Below are positions 13,317-25,757 of a stretch of DNA of 64,000 nucleotides, in pieces. Source of the stretch: Argentina anserina (taxonomy: Eukaryota; Streptophyta; Magnoliopsida; Rosales; Rosaceae); the NCBI RefSeq assembly GCF_933775445.1, contig NC_065873.1, positions 11,222,001 to 11,286,000 of the forward strand, given 5' to 3'. The notes under the pieces are model-generated. The model made no database searches, was not told the origin of the DNA, and saw only the letters and a list, made by a program, of their open reading frames with translations. The translations under genes and the position numbers were made by a program. The stretch's first letter is position 1. Each line of letters begins with the position of its first letter.

Positions 13317-15700
13317 CTCCCCCTTGTGCCGAGTTTAAAAATATAATGGTGCATAAGATGTTGCCTCATTAAAAACCTTGCCAAGTAACAAAACCCAATG
13401 GGAGAAAATAAAACCTTGGTCGAAGTAGAAAAGAGTACAACGCACCTATTACATTTAAGATTAACATATATGTGCTAGACTCCCCCTGATGTCTACACCT
13501 CCTCTTGATCTTTACATTAATCATGGGAGTTTTGATAACTTTTGCATATTTAATGATGCATCTTATTTGGTACGTATTCCTTTACGCCAAATGTGTAACG
13601 ACGTGAATAGAATTCATTCTCATCATATCGTTTTATCTTTTCTTTATAGGGACTATAAACCTAAATATTTAGGAATTGTTGTTGCGTGGGCGCTAAGCTA
13701 TACATCGAATGAGAGGTCGAGTCAAGTATATTGTGTTAAATGCAATAATGCGTCTTTGCACTTGTATAGGGAATCTCATTTCCTGACACTTATTCGTCAT
13801 TTTTCATTTAGACGAAAACGGATCTATCTTTAAAGACTTCGACTGATCATGGGAGCTATGGAAGTCTCACTTTTAACATTTAGAAGCCTCACTTAAAAGC
13901 CGATTGATGATTAATCATCAATATTACAGTCCTAAAGATCCATTTTGAGACTGTGTCTTCCCAATGATCTTTTTCATTCTCGACTTAGGATTTGTAATGG
14001 CGACATTTTTTTAGTTCATCAAAAGACTCTGCAAATCCATATTGAATACACAATGACATAACACATCTGATCCCTATTCATAATCAAGTATTTTACTTCG
14101 TGAACGTTTCAATTCTTTTTGTAACGCTACGTGATCTATAACAATTTCTTGGGTGGATAAAGTCTGTTATATGACTTTCATGTATATCTATTAATTTCGA
14201 TCCCCATAGAGATACCTTATTTCACCATTCATAAGCTGCATTTGTCAGTTTTTCGGAAACTACCAAATTGATAAGGTAGTGGAGTGCAATGACTTCCATT
14301 ACGAGAATATCTCTTTATGGTCCATTACAAAAAGATATTTTTCGTAGTCGATTCTAGTGCGTTTGTGAGAGACCTTGCGCCATAAGGTGAGTCTATACTC
14401 TTAATTCTCATACGCATCATAACAAAGATATATGATAGGGTTTACACTTGCGGTGTCGGCTTCACCTGCCCAAATACCTATCTCTTTGTTAGTGAACTTT
14501 AGTTCATGCTGGATCGCTTCTTTCCATTGGGCCAAAATTACTACGTTGTTATTTCTCAACGAAGTATGGTTCGATATGAAGACTCAATATCCTACATCCT
14601 CATGTGGTTTGTACTTGGTAGAGATCGCTATATATTCAAGGATTTGTTCTAATATCTGAGGCGTCCCCCAGTGATAATCAAAATCCAGGAATTCTCATGA
14701 GGCAGATTTGAGATTATGGATCAATGGATCCAATTGTGCCAAACTCACTTTCTTCCTTTAAACGAGTTTATATCGAACATAAGGTGGTTTCCCCCTCTTC
14801 CTTGGAGAGCCACGGCCTATGACACCATTTATGCCACTTTATGGTGTCAACATGCCACCATCTATGGTGGCAACGCAATGCCCAAATCCTTTTGGGTGGC
14901 GTCATGTCCTCTTCTTAGGACATTGAACCTTGCAAGCCTATTTGCAGCTAATATCTGTGATCTCATCACTTTGTGCAATAGAGGGGATCAAGATGAGACA
15001 CAGTGGGGACAAACCACGACAATTCATGTTGTTTCACTTGAACATTATTTGTTCTTATCTCCCCCTAACGACGAGAAGACTGTCTCATCAAAGTGATTTT
15101 CCACATATCTAGCGGAAAAAGAGATCGCTTGTCAAAGTTGCAATATAGCGGACTATCTAGATGCTCGTCTCCAGTGAGAATATTTATTCACATTAGTTTG
15201 CTTCACCATTATGCAATGTGGCGTCGCAATTTGGCACGTAGGTTAATCTAGTTGAGCTCAAAGATTTTAGATCTGTGTCAATCCTGGCGAGCTCAAGTAT
15301 TTCGATTCTTCGATGTTATCGATTGTAATTCCTTTTTCAATGATTAAGGTGATAGCCAAAAATTAGTGAGTAATAAGTTTTTTTATGCAAAAATTACATT
15401 ACCATAAACGGAAAGATTGGTGCGCATTACAATTTAGCAATATCAAGACTAATACTTTAGTCATTTTCCGTGAGACCAAGTGAGTTTGAAACTAGCATAA
15501 GTAACATTAGTTTTAGTAGTGAATGGTGTGATGACACGTGACCAGCGTGTCGACACATCAACAAACACCATAAATTATTTAAAGTGTTCGCAAGTTGGTT
15601 GAATTAATCCACATAATTGTCGTTGGATTCAATCCTTGAACTCAGTGAGAATACATGTCATTTGCATAGGATGATCTCAATCCAAATTTCTTTAAGAAAT
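13106..15700 (-). mobile_element. Decayed Ty1/copia element (3' LTR, RT and integrase remnants)
   Basis: Reading the minus strand backwards from the 3' end: a short LTR (13106-13316), a GGGGGAG polypurine tract beside it, the usual non-coding tail, then a heavily mutated pol gene. Translation with stops ignored shows an RT N-terminal block (WKEAIQHEL near 14510), a block upstream near 15080 resembling the integrase-RT linker (HFDETVFSSLGG), and an integrase core segment (FVDVSTRW near 15550). Many stops and shifts make it non-functional. No 5' LTR is found; gag-side sequence may run on to about 17250 but is unrecognisable. The copy at 61.8-64 kb is the same family. Confidence 0.7.
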
Positions 15701-17784
15701 TGATAAGATTTGAATTATTAGCTTTACATACCTAATCACAATGGATATAAAAAGCATAATATGGTGTTAGTGCATATACTTATGCATCAAAAATATCAAT
15801 GTTCCGTCTTAGGAGAGCGACGAAATATGAGAATGAAATCACATCTTCAATTCCTTCATTATATTGTAAGGATTTTCACAATTCTTTGTTTTTGTTATTC
15901 TATTTTTCAAAAATATTAGTGTCCTGGTGTAACTCCTATATAATATATAGACACACATATCACGACCTGGGTATCCCAGTAAATCGTGTCAAAGCCCAAA
16001 TATGTTAAAATCCCGAAGGTCAATTTCTGTTGACGTTGTTGGATAAGTAATTTCCTATATATTTGATAAATAGACTTATGAACTTCTCTAATACTCGGTT
16101 ACATTCGCAGTCATTAAAGATAGTGCAAATGAAGTAAACTGTAATATCACTTATTCATTTCACATGAAAAAATCGTTGATATAAAAACATTTAAAACGTA
16201 TGAGGGTTCGATTGTCTCTTGTTGACCCTTGTTACATAAAGTGTCAATGAAGTATATAGGTATGACATGAAAATGGAATATAAACCCAATTTCTTTAGAG
16301 TAATTAGATAGAATCGTAAAACGATATATTTATCTCATAATGCATGTACATTTTGAATTCCGAATAATTATATATTTAGCGATCATTATTAATATTATTA
16401 TTTATATCCACGGATATAGTACGATTATTCTTCAGTATTACTGCTGTAGGGATCGCATGATGCATTTCTTTGCATTCAGTTATTCATGTCATACTAATAT
16501 TCTGTGAAATTAATTTACTTTATGCGGTACTTCGCAAAGTCAAATATTAAAAATCGAACAATGTATATTAATATTCGAATATTCGCATTTCATTGAGAAA
16601 ATTCATAACCTTGGTTATATGTCAACGATTGCATTAAGGTCTTGTCCAATCCAAAGGCGGGGTCAATACCGAAAGTTTATGCATATATAATAGTCATTAC
16701 AATTATATCTTGGAAAATTAGTGACAGACTGTAATCGAAGTCTGAAAAAATTTGAATTGACATAGATTTATGTCGCTCTTAAAATTGAGGAGGTTTCTCC
16801 TCGTAGTTTGATATTGAATATACTTTTTCAAATTGTCGTACTCTCATTATTCTATACTCTTTTTATAAGAGGGCATTCCATTACTCATATCATATCCCCT
16901 ATGCATTTTTTAAACGGTACATTGTTATCAATTGTCATGGATCGGTTTGTATGAACCTACATGTTCATAATATATGCCCTTTGCTTTAGGGTTATTTCTT
17001 CATTATTATTCATTGTTCGTTCTGAGAATCGTTCTCCTTTTTTTTTTCTTTCTAAAATACATTTCTTTGTCTTGAGAGACATTTCTTTGTCATTCAAGAT
17101 TTTAAATATGCTTCCAAGTTACGTGTAGGAAAACATGTTTGCATAATTCGATCATGGTTGAGCCTTGGTTTGCTTGTAGGGAATGTCGGTACTCAAATTT
17201 TTTTGGGTCCAATATATGTTGTGTTGGTTTAACCAACTGTAAATAGAGTACGAGACTTATTAGTTTCGCAGTCTAAAATTCTAAATAGACTTACACAAAA
17301 ATTAAACATAACAAAATACATTATGGCAAGTTTGGATCTTTATGAAGTTTCTTTATCACAGTAAAGATATACAATTTAATTAATTTCAAGAAATACAAAT
17401 CGGATTGCAAGACCAAAAATTGAAATGGTCGTATTTTCGATGCTTCATTAAAATATTTTATCACAAGAATATGTTTGTCCTCTCTTTGTTTTTGAATTAT
17501 AAAATTATCATGAAATTTCGTTATCATGACAATGCTCATATCATATGCTAAATAACATAGTTATAAAAATTATATAAACATAGCATATGCAACAAATAGA
17601 GCATATCATTTAACATGGTTAAGTAATTTACAAAACTTAGGCAATTATCGTATTCATGATACATGCCAATGACCATGTATAAATATATAATGCTTAAAAA
17701 TTTAATTCATAGCATCACGATTTAATGACATGCTAAGTAAATAAATTTTGATAAAAAGCATAGCATATAACATGTTTAACTTAG
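15701..17784. other. AT-rich DNA, probably decayed copia or LTR sequence
   Basis: No coding gene recognised. It lies between the recognisable copia integrase remnant and the partial LTR at 17785, so it is probably degraded 5' sequence of the copia element plus the missing start of the LTR. Confidence 0.4.
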
Positions 17785-19113
17785 GTGCTTGAGTTGGAAA
17801 CAAGTGTTCGATTTGTTGAGTTAGAAGTGGAAGCAAGCATTAAGGTGAGTAAACCTCACGTTTGGTCTAGTTACCTTGGCGGTAACTAGACGTATGAACT
17901 TACATTTTATATATTACTTGTTGTGTGATTGAATATAAATGTGTATATATTTGGTGATTTATATACGTATATCTAAATGGTAATATGATATGCATATATT
18001 TATCACTAAGTATATAAAGCTACTATATTTGTGAAATATATCGTGTATTTTTAGTTGGTTTTCATTGAACTATGGAGGATGAGACCGAGGAGAAATAAAA
18101 TGTACCTCTCGGTAAATTGGAGGTTTTTGGATGGAATATTTGTATGGTCGAAGTGCTTATATGTTGTGTGACCGGAAGGGAAGAAAATGTACCTTCCAGC
18201 GTTTTTGTGTTGTGATTATTTTGTTGTTACCAGAAGGGAAGAAAATGTACCTTCCGGTATGATTATTGTGTGTGTAGCTTTGTGGGTTGTGGTGTTGACT
18301 TTGTGGCGGCCTTTTTAGGCAAAAGACTTTGTGTGAGTTGTTCTGCCTTAGTGGCGGCCAGTTTGGCGAAAGAAAATGAATACATATGATTTAGCCTTAG
18401 CGGCGGCCCAAGTGGCAAAATGAATTTCAATGTTCTGCCTGTGTGGCGGCCTTAGTGGCGTAAGCATATGTCAGAACCACTCCTTGACCGGTTGTGGGGA
18501 TGATCATCTAGAGCTCTAGTATTACTGTCAATCTTCTGGGTGAGACTTGAGGGTTGCATTAACCCAGAATGTTCTGCATGTGTTGCAATGTGATTGTGAG
18601 TTGTGATTATGCTTGTGTGACAATATGTGGCGTTTGTTGTGGCATTGGTTGCGAGTTGACGTTGTTAGTGTTGTGATGATAATGTTGTTATATATATATA
18701 TTTCGGAGTTTAGAAATATGTTACATTATCATTGAGTATTTCTTTTAGTTTACTCATACCAGCTTTGTAGCTGACCAGGTTTGTGTTTACAATCCTAGTG
18801 TACCATTATTGGTGCAGGGGGTAGTACAGCAGGTACTTCGCAGTAGTAGAGGAGGAAGGGGTGAGCAGTGTAACAGCAGGGTGCTGTTTTTTACTTCTGT
18901 TCATTTTCCTATTTTGGTGAGGACTTGTGAGAGTTGACTACTGTAAAACTTACATGTGTATTTACGTTTTGTTACAGTTTGAAATCTAAGTGTTTTGTTA
19001 AACTCGGATAAGATATTCAGCTGTTGTAACGTAATTTCATTTATTGAAGTTATATCAGAATGCTAGCATCCACAAATTCAAAATTTTACTATTTTGAATT
19101 TAGGGATGTTACA
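17785..19113 (+). mobile_element. Partial Ty3/gypsy LTR (family A/B), plus orientation
   Basis: This segment is the inverted counterpart of the LTR at 31742-32560 plus 42861-43400. Both carry the same order of blocks: a conserved ctagttacc segment, short repeats ending gtaccttcc, a gggattgtaaa-like or tacaatccta segment, and a terminal gatgttaca. It ends at 19113 with the expected CA and directly abuts the broken EMB8-like copy. The 5' portion is missing or unrecognisable. Internal short repeats include three gaagggaagaaaatgtacc-type units (18080-18260) and four ggcggcc-type units (18300-18460). Confidence 0.6.
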
Positions 19114-19218
19114 ATATAGGTGTCACAAGTATTTAATCCTAAAAACATTAAATACCAGATGTCAGGTGCAGTTAATCCTTCAAAGAAAGCCAAGTGTCCA
19201 CCATGCTTTGTGGTAGCC

Positions 19219-19341
19219 AATACAATATTTATGTTTGTCCTATTGAAGAGAGATATCAAACACGTGCTTAGATTATGTGGAAAAAATAAGTGCTGAATGG
19301 AACGAATTGACAGAAAATAAATAAAACTAATCTGCAATCAT
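19219..19341. repeat. Host 123-bp duplication, left copy
   Basis: Runs from aatacaatattt to gcaatcat and covers part of exon 11, intron 10 and the first bases of exon 10 of the broken hydrolase copy. It is repeated at 27383-27505 on the other side of the chromovirus. I see one difference, which here changes the exon 10 donor site (GT to AT on the minus strand). Confidence 0.85.
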
Positions 19342-19343
19342 TC

Positions 19344-22265
19344 TGTAACGACCCCAAAATTTCGAGATTTAAAAACTCAAAATTTCAAAGTCGTTAGAAC
19401 ACCAAAAACAATCTCAATGAAATCGAAATCATTTAAGTGCACAGCGGATCATCACTGAGTTCTCAATACAACTCAGAAAACCAATTATTACAACCCAAAT
19501 TTATAATTTAACATTACATAAGATGGAATGTAATAATCCTCACAATCTCTCACAAAACTCACAAATAAAATCACAACAATTTTCACACACAAATCCTCGC
19601 TAGAAAACCTCACCACAAGCAGGATACAAACGACTTCAAGCCTCCGGAGTCGTCACTCAATCTCCACTAATCAGCACCTGCGGAATTATCCCCTACACCA
19701 TCGAATTGGTGCACCGGGATTGTAAACACAAACCCGGTAAGCTTATAGTTCGTATGAGTAAAATCAAAATATAATTCGCATATCAAAATATACGAAAAAT
19801 CACAAATCAACAAATATAAATGCCCTCATGAGTCAATGGGCAGCCCATCTGGTTGTCCCAAAGGAATATGAAATGAAACGCTCATGAGAAAATTGAGTAA
19901 CCCTTCTGGTTACCCAAATGCATTTATAATACGGGTACCAAGAACGCTGGTACACATATGTTACCCCTCTCGTAATACACCGCCGATATTGGATAGCCAC
20001 CCGCTACCCAACATCCAAAACAATCTGAGTACCCATGAGCAGATAACCACCCGTTACCTCACATGCAGTACTAAGGCAGATAGACTAGAGCTCTAACTGT
20101 ATCGTAACTTTCGCCCGGCCAAAGGCTAGGTTTCGACTTGCCAAACACGTACAATAATCTCACATCATATTGTACCAAACATCAGGTCCGAAGACAATTC
20201 ACAGTTTAACAATCTCAATGTTAAAAATCACGTACAATAATCTTACATCAGTATGTTATATAGCAAACTATATATATATACGTATTTATTTACCATTTGT
20301 ACGATATATATATATATATATAATTCATTATATCTTATACACAGTTTAACAATCTCAATATTAAACTCACATGCTTGTCATCGATTGACCTAATCCTGAT
20401 GAATTCATAACAGTATATAATATAGCAAATTATATATATATGTACTTATTACCATTATACAATATATATAGAATCCATTATATTGTATACATGTCGTATT
20501 TCAATATTCAAACTCTTGCAATTATCTTAGAATCACCGCAAGGGTACATTCACAAATATGTGAGATTTTTACTCATCTTAATGACGTGAGCGTAACTCCA
20601 AAATTTCCAGAGATAATTCATTTCCTTGATTTATAGATCACCTTGAAAAGATAAGAAGAGAATTTAGAAACGTTTCGTAAACCTTTAAATGCCGAAACAG
20701 TAATAATCGGTTACTGTTCAGCAATTTTCGGTTTTACGAATTTACTGTTCACAGTCACTATTCACGGTTACGATTCAATGTCACTATTCACAGTACTGTT
20801 CATGTATTACTGTACAAATACACAAAGTAATACGTATTTCTGTACGTATACATACTATTTACGTATTTCTGTACGTACATACTGTTTCTATACGTATACA
20901 TGATATTTAAATGTAAATACAAACTCAGTAAATAAAATTTACTAAATTACCTTTTACAAATTACTTTTTACAATTACTGAAAGTAATTTATATTTACATT
21001 TACCGTACGTAAAATTTAATTACATTTACCGTACGTAAAATTAAATTTACATTTACATTTACCGTACGCAGTAAATTACCAAAATACCCTTCTGGTATAC
21101 TATTCACGCACCACCGCACGTGGCGGCGCGTGGGGCACACGCACCACCTCCGGCGGCCGCGCGTGGCGCTCACGCGCCATCCACTGTGGCAGCGCGTGGG
21201 GCACACGCGCCGAGCCCAGGAACGGTGCGTAGCTTGCCACCGCCGCCCCATTTCTTCTCCTCTTCCTTCCTCCACCCTTCTTACGGCCTCACACCGCCTC
21301 TAAGCCACTCCACGCTCCCACACGCGCCGCTCATGGCGGCGGTAAGCCCTCTCTTTCAAACCTCCCCCAATCCCTCTCCGATCTCCACACATCCAACCCA
21401 AATTCATCCATAATCAACACACAACATCAATATCATCAATCCTTACCTTGATTGCACGGCGGGGCCCTTGAATCGACGATGGAGATGTTTGAGGTGCCGG
21501 CGGAGGAGATCGAGCAGTAGTGGAGGTAGGCGGCGACTCGAGGCTCAATCCTTTGACGTGGGGGTTCCAGGGGTGAGGAGGGGTGGTGGCGAGCTTGCCT
21601 CGAGCACGTCGTCGATGTGGAACCACGGCGATGAGATCCCCGAGCTTCAATCTATCGCGTGGGGAATGGCGGCGGTCAAGTGGGGTGCACCGGGCTCGGG
21701 GTCGAGTGCGGAGGTCCCTTCGGTGCTCTGGAGGTTGGCGTGAGAGGCACGGCGGCCTAGAGGCGAAGATCGCCGGTGTGGTTTCGAGAGTGAGGGGGGG
21801 GGGGGGCGATCGGGAAAAAGGCGAGAGAGAAAGGAGAGAAGAGAGTCGGGTGAGAGAAGGTGAGAGAGAAAGAGGGAGGCGGCTGAAAGGGAGAGAAAGA
21901 GAGTTTCCAATTATGGGAAACCCTAATCATAAATACTCTATTTATACTAGTTTCCAAATCAGAAACTAACTTCCGACGTTAATAACTTTTACGTACGTCG
22001 TCCGATTAGAACGCGTCACATATCCATGAACTCGTATCAACAAACTCTACAACTTTCGTGAAGGAAGTTTTCGCAAACGAGTGACGGATTAAAAGTCGAT
22101 ATATTCGTTCGGAAACGTAACGTTTTTCGAATTAAACGTTTCCGAGAACGTAACCGTTACTCGTTTCATAACGTCGTAACCAATCACATTCATTCTAATG
22201 AAATTTCACAATTTTATAGAATTCAATCAAACTCAAATATCGTTTTGAAAATTAGGGTTATTACA
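19344..22265 (-). repeat. 3' LTR of the chromovirus (about 2.9 kb)
   Basis: On the plus strand it starts tgtaacgacc and ends ggttattaca, so it has TG...CA ends. The last 347 bp (element sense) match the truncated 5' LTR. It contains short repeats of tactgttc type (20700-20890), three acatttaccgtacg repeats (20995-21070) and a strikingly GC-rich block (21110-21850). Confidence 0.88.
21938..21946 (-). promoter_or_regulatory. TATA box of the chromovirus LTR
   Basis: TATAAATAG on the minus strand within the 3' LTR. It would start transcription near 21910 and make a long R-U5 leader. The equivalent site is absent from the truncated 5' LTR. Confidence 0.5.
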
Positions 22266-22305
22266 ATCTACCCCCCTTAAAGGAATTTCGTCCCGAAATT
22301 CAAGC

Positions 22306-23904
22306 TCACTCAACAAACAACTGTGGATATCTGGTCATCATGTCTGACTCTAGCTCCCAAGATGCATCACCCTCATCATGGTGACTCCACAGCACCTTGA
22401 CTAGCTCAACTTCTCTCCTCCGGAGCTTCTTTGTGGATCTATGCAGGATACGAACCGGCTCGACCACAAATGTTGCATTTTCCTTCACTTCAATGGTGCT
22501 ATGATCGATCACATGTGACTCATCTAGTACATACTTCCTCAGCATGGAAATGTGGAAGACGTTGTGAACGCCCGACATGCTAGTAGGCAAGGCTAGTCGA
22601 TAAGCTAGTTCGCCCACCTTCTCGAGTATCTCGAAGGGCCCAACGTACCTCGGTGCCAACTTTCCCTTCTTGCCGAATCTCACTACACCCTTCATAGGTG
22701 AAACTTTCAAGAACACGTGATCGCCGATCTCAAACTCGACATGTCTCCTCTTCAAGTCTGCATAGCTCTTCTGTCTGCTCTGAGCGGTCCGGATTCTATC
22801 CCGAATGATAGCGATCTTCTCCGTGGTTTCCTGAACCACCTCTGGACCCATCAGTGCCTCATCACCAACTTCGGCCCAACAGATCGGTGAACGACATGGT
22901 CTACCATAAAGAGCCTCATAAGGTGCCATAGCGATGCTAGAATGGTAGCTGTTGTTGTAGGCAAACTCAATTAATCTCAAATGATCTTCCCAGCTACCCT
23001 TGAAATCCAACACACATGCTCTCAACATGTCTTCCATCACCTGATTCACCCTTTCCGTCTGTCCATCCGTCTGAGGGTGAAAAGCTGTACTCATATCCAG
23101 GGTTGTGCCCATCGCCTTCTGTAAGCCGCCCCAGAACTTCGAAGTGAAACGTGCATCTCTATCAGAAACAATAGAAACTGGAGCACCATGAAGTCTCACT
23201 ACCTCATCCACATATAGTTTCCCAAGCACGTCCACTGAGTACTTCATCGACACTGGGAGAAAATGAGCCGACTTCGTCAACCGATCGACAATCACCCATA
23301 TGGCATCGTGACCCTTCTTTGATCTAGGCAATCCGGTCACAAAATCCATAGATATCTGCTCCCACTTCCAAAGAGGAATAGTCAGTGGTTTCAACATGCC
23401 AGCTGGTCGTTGATGTTCTGCTTTCACTTGCTGACATGTAAGGCACTTCGATACAAACTCTGCTACATCTTTCTTCATACCGTTCCACCAGAATTGTCTG
23501 CATAGGTCCTTGTACATCTTGGTGTTCCCTGGATGAACGGTATAACGTGAACGATGTGCCGTACGAAGGACCTCCTCCCGAAGATCATCACAATCTGGGA
23601 CACACAATCTTGCCCCAAACCTCAACCCTCCATCGGGTCCAACTCTCCACTCAGAAGGGCACTCATCAAGCGTATCAACTACAAGATCTGCCAACTTAGC
23701 TTGTGAGAGTCTATCCTGCGCCTGACCATGTATGATCCTCGTGATCAATGTGGGTTGCACCGTGACACTACCAAGGAAAACCCTTGGTTCTCCTCCCGAT
23801 GGTACTAAATCAAACTCCGATGCAGTTTTGAGCATGAACCATTCCTGAACCATAAGTGATGCCACCACACCTCTCGGTTTCCTGCTCAAGGCATCGGCCA
23901 CCAC
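22306..23904 (-). CDS. Chromovirus integrase (pol C-terminal part)
   Basis: An open frame of 532 codons. It shows the HHCC zinc-binding region (HRSRYTVHPGNTKMY through CLTCQQVK, about residues 117-165), the DDE core with Asp in MDFVTGLP, Asp in SDRDARFTS and Glu in TERVNQVME, a GPY/F module (RYVGPFEILEKVG), and a C-terminal stretch (VLWSHHDEGDASWELE) like the degenerate chromodomain tail of Tekay-type elements. Integrase inserts the cDNA; the tail is thought to guide insertion to chromatin. The frame differs from the upstream RNase H frame because of a deletion near 23935, so it is not produced as part of the normal polyprotein. Its apparent ATG is internal to the ancestral polyprotein. Confidence 0.9.
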   Translation of the reverse strand: MVADALSRKPRGVVASLMVQEWFMLKTASEFDLVPSGGEPRVFLGSVTVQPTLITRIIHGQAQDRLSQAKLADLVVDTLDECPSEWRVGPDGGLRFGARLCVPDCDDLREEVLRTAHRSRYTVHPGNTKMYKDLCRQFWWNGMKKDVAEFVSKCLTCQQVKAEHQRPAGMLKPLTIPLWKWEQISMDFVTGLPRSKKGHDAIWVIVDRLTKSAHFLPVSMKYSVDVLGKLYVDEVVRLHGAPVSIVSDRDARFTSKFWGGLQKAMGTTLDMSTAFHPQTDGQTERVNQVMEDMLRACVLDFKGSWEDHLRLIEFAYNNSYHSSIAMAPYEALYGRPCRSPICWAEVGDEALMGPEVVQETTEKIAIIRDRIRTAQSRQKSYADLKRRHVEFEIGDHVFLKVSPMKGVVRFGKKGKLAPRYVGPFEILEKVGELAYRLALPTSMSGVHNVFHISMLRKYVLDESHVIDHSTIEVKENATFVVEPVRILHRSTKKLRRREVELVKVLWSHHDEGDASWELESDMMTRYPQLFVE

Positions 23905-23927
23905 ATTTGCCTTCCCCGGGTGGTACT

Positions 23928-24410
23928 CTAATGTGAAGTCATATTCAGCTCCTTCTGTGAGAACAAGTACTTCAAACTCTTATGATCTGAAAAGAGTTGA
24001 AACTTCTCTCCATACAAGTAATGTCTCCAAATCTTCAGGGTAAACACAACTGCCGCAAGCTCTAGGTCGTGTGTCGGATAATTCTTCTCATGAATCTTCA
24101 ACTGTCTCGAGCCATAAGCAACAACTCCTCCATGCTGCATCAACACACAACCCAAACCTTGGAGCGAAGCATCACTGTAAATGACATAGCCACCACCACT
24201 AGAAGGAATCGTCAAAACTAGAGCTGTGGTCAGTCTAGTCTTTAGTTTGCTGAATGCTTCCTCACATGCATCCGTCCACACGAACGGAGTATCTTTCTTG
24301 GTCAACTTGGTCAATGAAGATGCAATACTAGAAAACCCCTCGATAAACCTCCTGTAGTAACCTGCCAAACCGAGGAAACTACGTATCTCTGTAGGGTTCT
24401 TTGGACGACT
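23928..24410 (-). CDS. Chromovirus RT thumb / RNase H fragment
   Basis: Same frame as the protease-RT segment but separated from it by a TGA at 24411-24413. It contains the [11 protein letters not shown] segment and the RNase H domain with [12 protein letters not shown] and [10 protein letters not shown]. The usual residues after KELN are missing. The frame jumps into sequence normally some 12 residues later and stops at 23928, which fits a small deletion at a short direct repeat. RNase H would degrade the RNA strand during reverse transcription. Confidence 0.85.
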   Translation of the reverse strand, partial: SRPKNPTEIRSFLGLAGYYRRFIEGFSSIASSLTKLTKKDTPFVWTDACEEAFSKLKTRLTTALVLTIPSSGGGYVIYSDASLQGLGCVLMQHGGVVAYGSRQLKIHEKNYPTHDLELAAVVFTLKIWRHYLYGEKFQLFSDHKSLKYLFSQKELNMTSH

Positions 24411-25757
24411 TCAATTCTTTACTGCTTCTACCTTTGACGGGTCCACTAGTACTCCATCTTTTGAGACAACATGACCAAGGAATTTGACCTCTTCTTTCCA
24501 GAACTCACACTTCTCTAGCTTGGCATACAGTCTCGCCTCCTTCAAGGTCTGCAACACTGTTCTCAGGTGCACCACATGTTCTTCTTGTGTCTTGGAGTAT
24601 ATCAGAATGTCATCCACAAACACCACTACGAACTCATCCAAGTACGGACTAAATACTTGGTTCATCAAACTCATGAAGACAGCTGGTGCATTCGTTAGAC
24701 CAAATGGCATGACGACAAACTCATAATGTCCATACCGGGTCCTGAAGGCTGTCTTTGATATATCTTCTTCCTTCACTCTGAGCTGATGATAACCGGATCT
24801 CAAATCAATCTTAGAGAACACCGTAGCACCTTTGAGCTGATCGAACAAGTCATCAATCCTAGGTAAGGGATACCTATTCTTGATGGTCACCTTGTTCAGC
24901 TCTTTGTAGTCCACACATAACCGCAGAGAACCATCTTTCTTCTTTACGAACAAAACAGGTGCTCCCCAAGGTGAAACGCTAGGTCTAATGAACCCTTGGT
25001 CCAATAGCTCATCGATCTGCACTTTCAACTCCTTCAGTTCATTCTGCCCCATTCTATAGGGCGCCTTTGACACAGGTGTTGTACCAGGTACTACCTCAAT
25101 GCAGAAATCTACCACTCTTCGAGGTGGTAGCCCCGGTATCTCTTGGAACACTTCACAAAACTCAGATACTACCACAATGTCTGCGATAGTCACTTTCTGA
25201 TCCATCGACTCCGCATGTGCCAAAACTCCTGATCTCATGGCGTTATCTGACTTGAGGCAACGATAACGAAACCCTGGCTCTCCTGGTCTATGAAATGACA
25301 CCACCATATCAAAACAATCAATCACCGCATGCTGCGGTCTCAACCAATCAATCCCCAAGATCACATCATAGGTGTGGTCCGGAATCACAATCAACGATGC
25401 AGAGAACTCTCTACTCCCAATCATAATCGGACAAGCCTTGCAGATTGTCTCTAACTCAAGGGACACTCCAAGGGGTGAAGTGACACATAAGGCGTCCCCA
25501 AGAGGTGTAGGAATCAATCCTAGCATCTCTACTACCGAACCAGCAATGAATGAATGCGATGCTCCCGTATCAAACAGTACTCTAGCAAGGTAGTCAAAAA
25601 GTGATAAAGTACCTTCCACTCCTGTGTCTCGCTGACCCACTGCGAACACTCTAGCTTGGCCTGCTGGTAGCTGTCTCTGTGGCCGCTCCTGCCTACCCTG
25701 CAGTGGTCGGGTACAATCTCTAGCTATGTGTCCGACTTGCCCGCACCGGTGGCAACC
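24411..25757 (-). CDS. Chromovirus protease and reverse transcriptase
   Basis: Continuous with gag in frame after the TGA at 25758-25760. It begins with a second CCHC zinc knuckle ([14 protein letters not shown]), then the aspartic protease ([19 protein letters not shown]), then the RT core ([37 protein letters not shown], catalytic [20 protein letters not shown]). It ends at a TGA where the family normally has Trp. Domain content is complete, but the stops on both sides prevent a full polyprotein without readthrough. Confidence 0.9.
   Translation of the reverse strand, partial: GCHRCGQVGHIARDCTRPLQGRQERPQRQLPAGQARVFAVGQRDTGVEGTLSLFDYLARVLFDTGASHSFIAGSVVEMLGLIPTPLGDALCVTSPLGVSLELETICKACPIMIGSREFSASLIVIPDHTYDVILGIDWLRPQHAVIDCFDMVVSFHRPGEPGFRYRCLKSDNAMRSGVLAHAESMDQKVTIADIVVVSEFCEVFQEIPGLPPRRVVDFCIEVVPGTTPVSKAPYRMGQNELKELKVQIDELLDQGFIRPSVSPWGAPVLFVKKKDGSLRLCVDYKELNKVTIKNRYPLPRIDDLFDQLKGATVFSKIDLRSGYHQLRVKEEDISKTAFRTRYGHYEFVVMPFGLTNAPAVFMSLMNQVFSPYLDEFVVVFVDDILIYSKTQEEHVVHLRTVLQTLKEARLYAKLEKCEFWKEEVKFLGHVVSKDGVLVDPSKVEAVKN

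Noticed and set aside
14432..15096. Plus-strand ORFs of 60-126 codons as possible genes
   Set aside because: The minus strand here reads through copia RT and integrase remnants, so these frames are shadows.
21000..21969. Arg-, Pro- and Ala-rich ORFs on both strands
   Set aside because: They are products of the GC-rich block inside the chromovirus LTR, with no recognisable domain and open on several frames.
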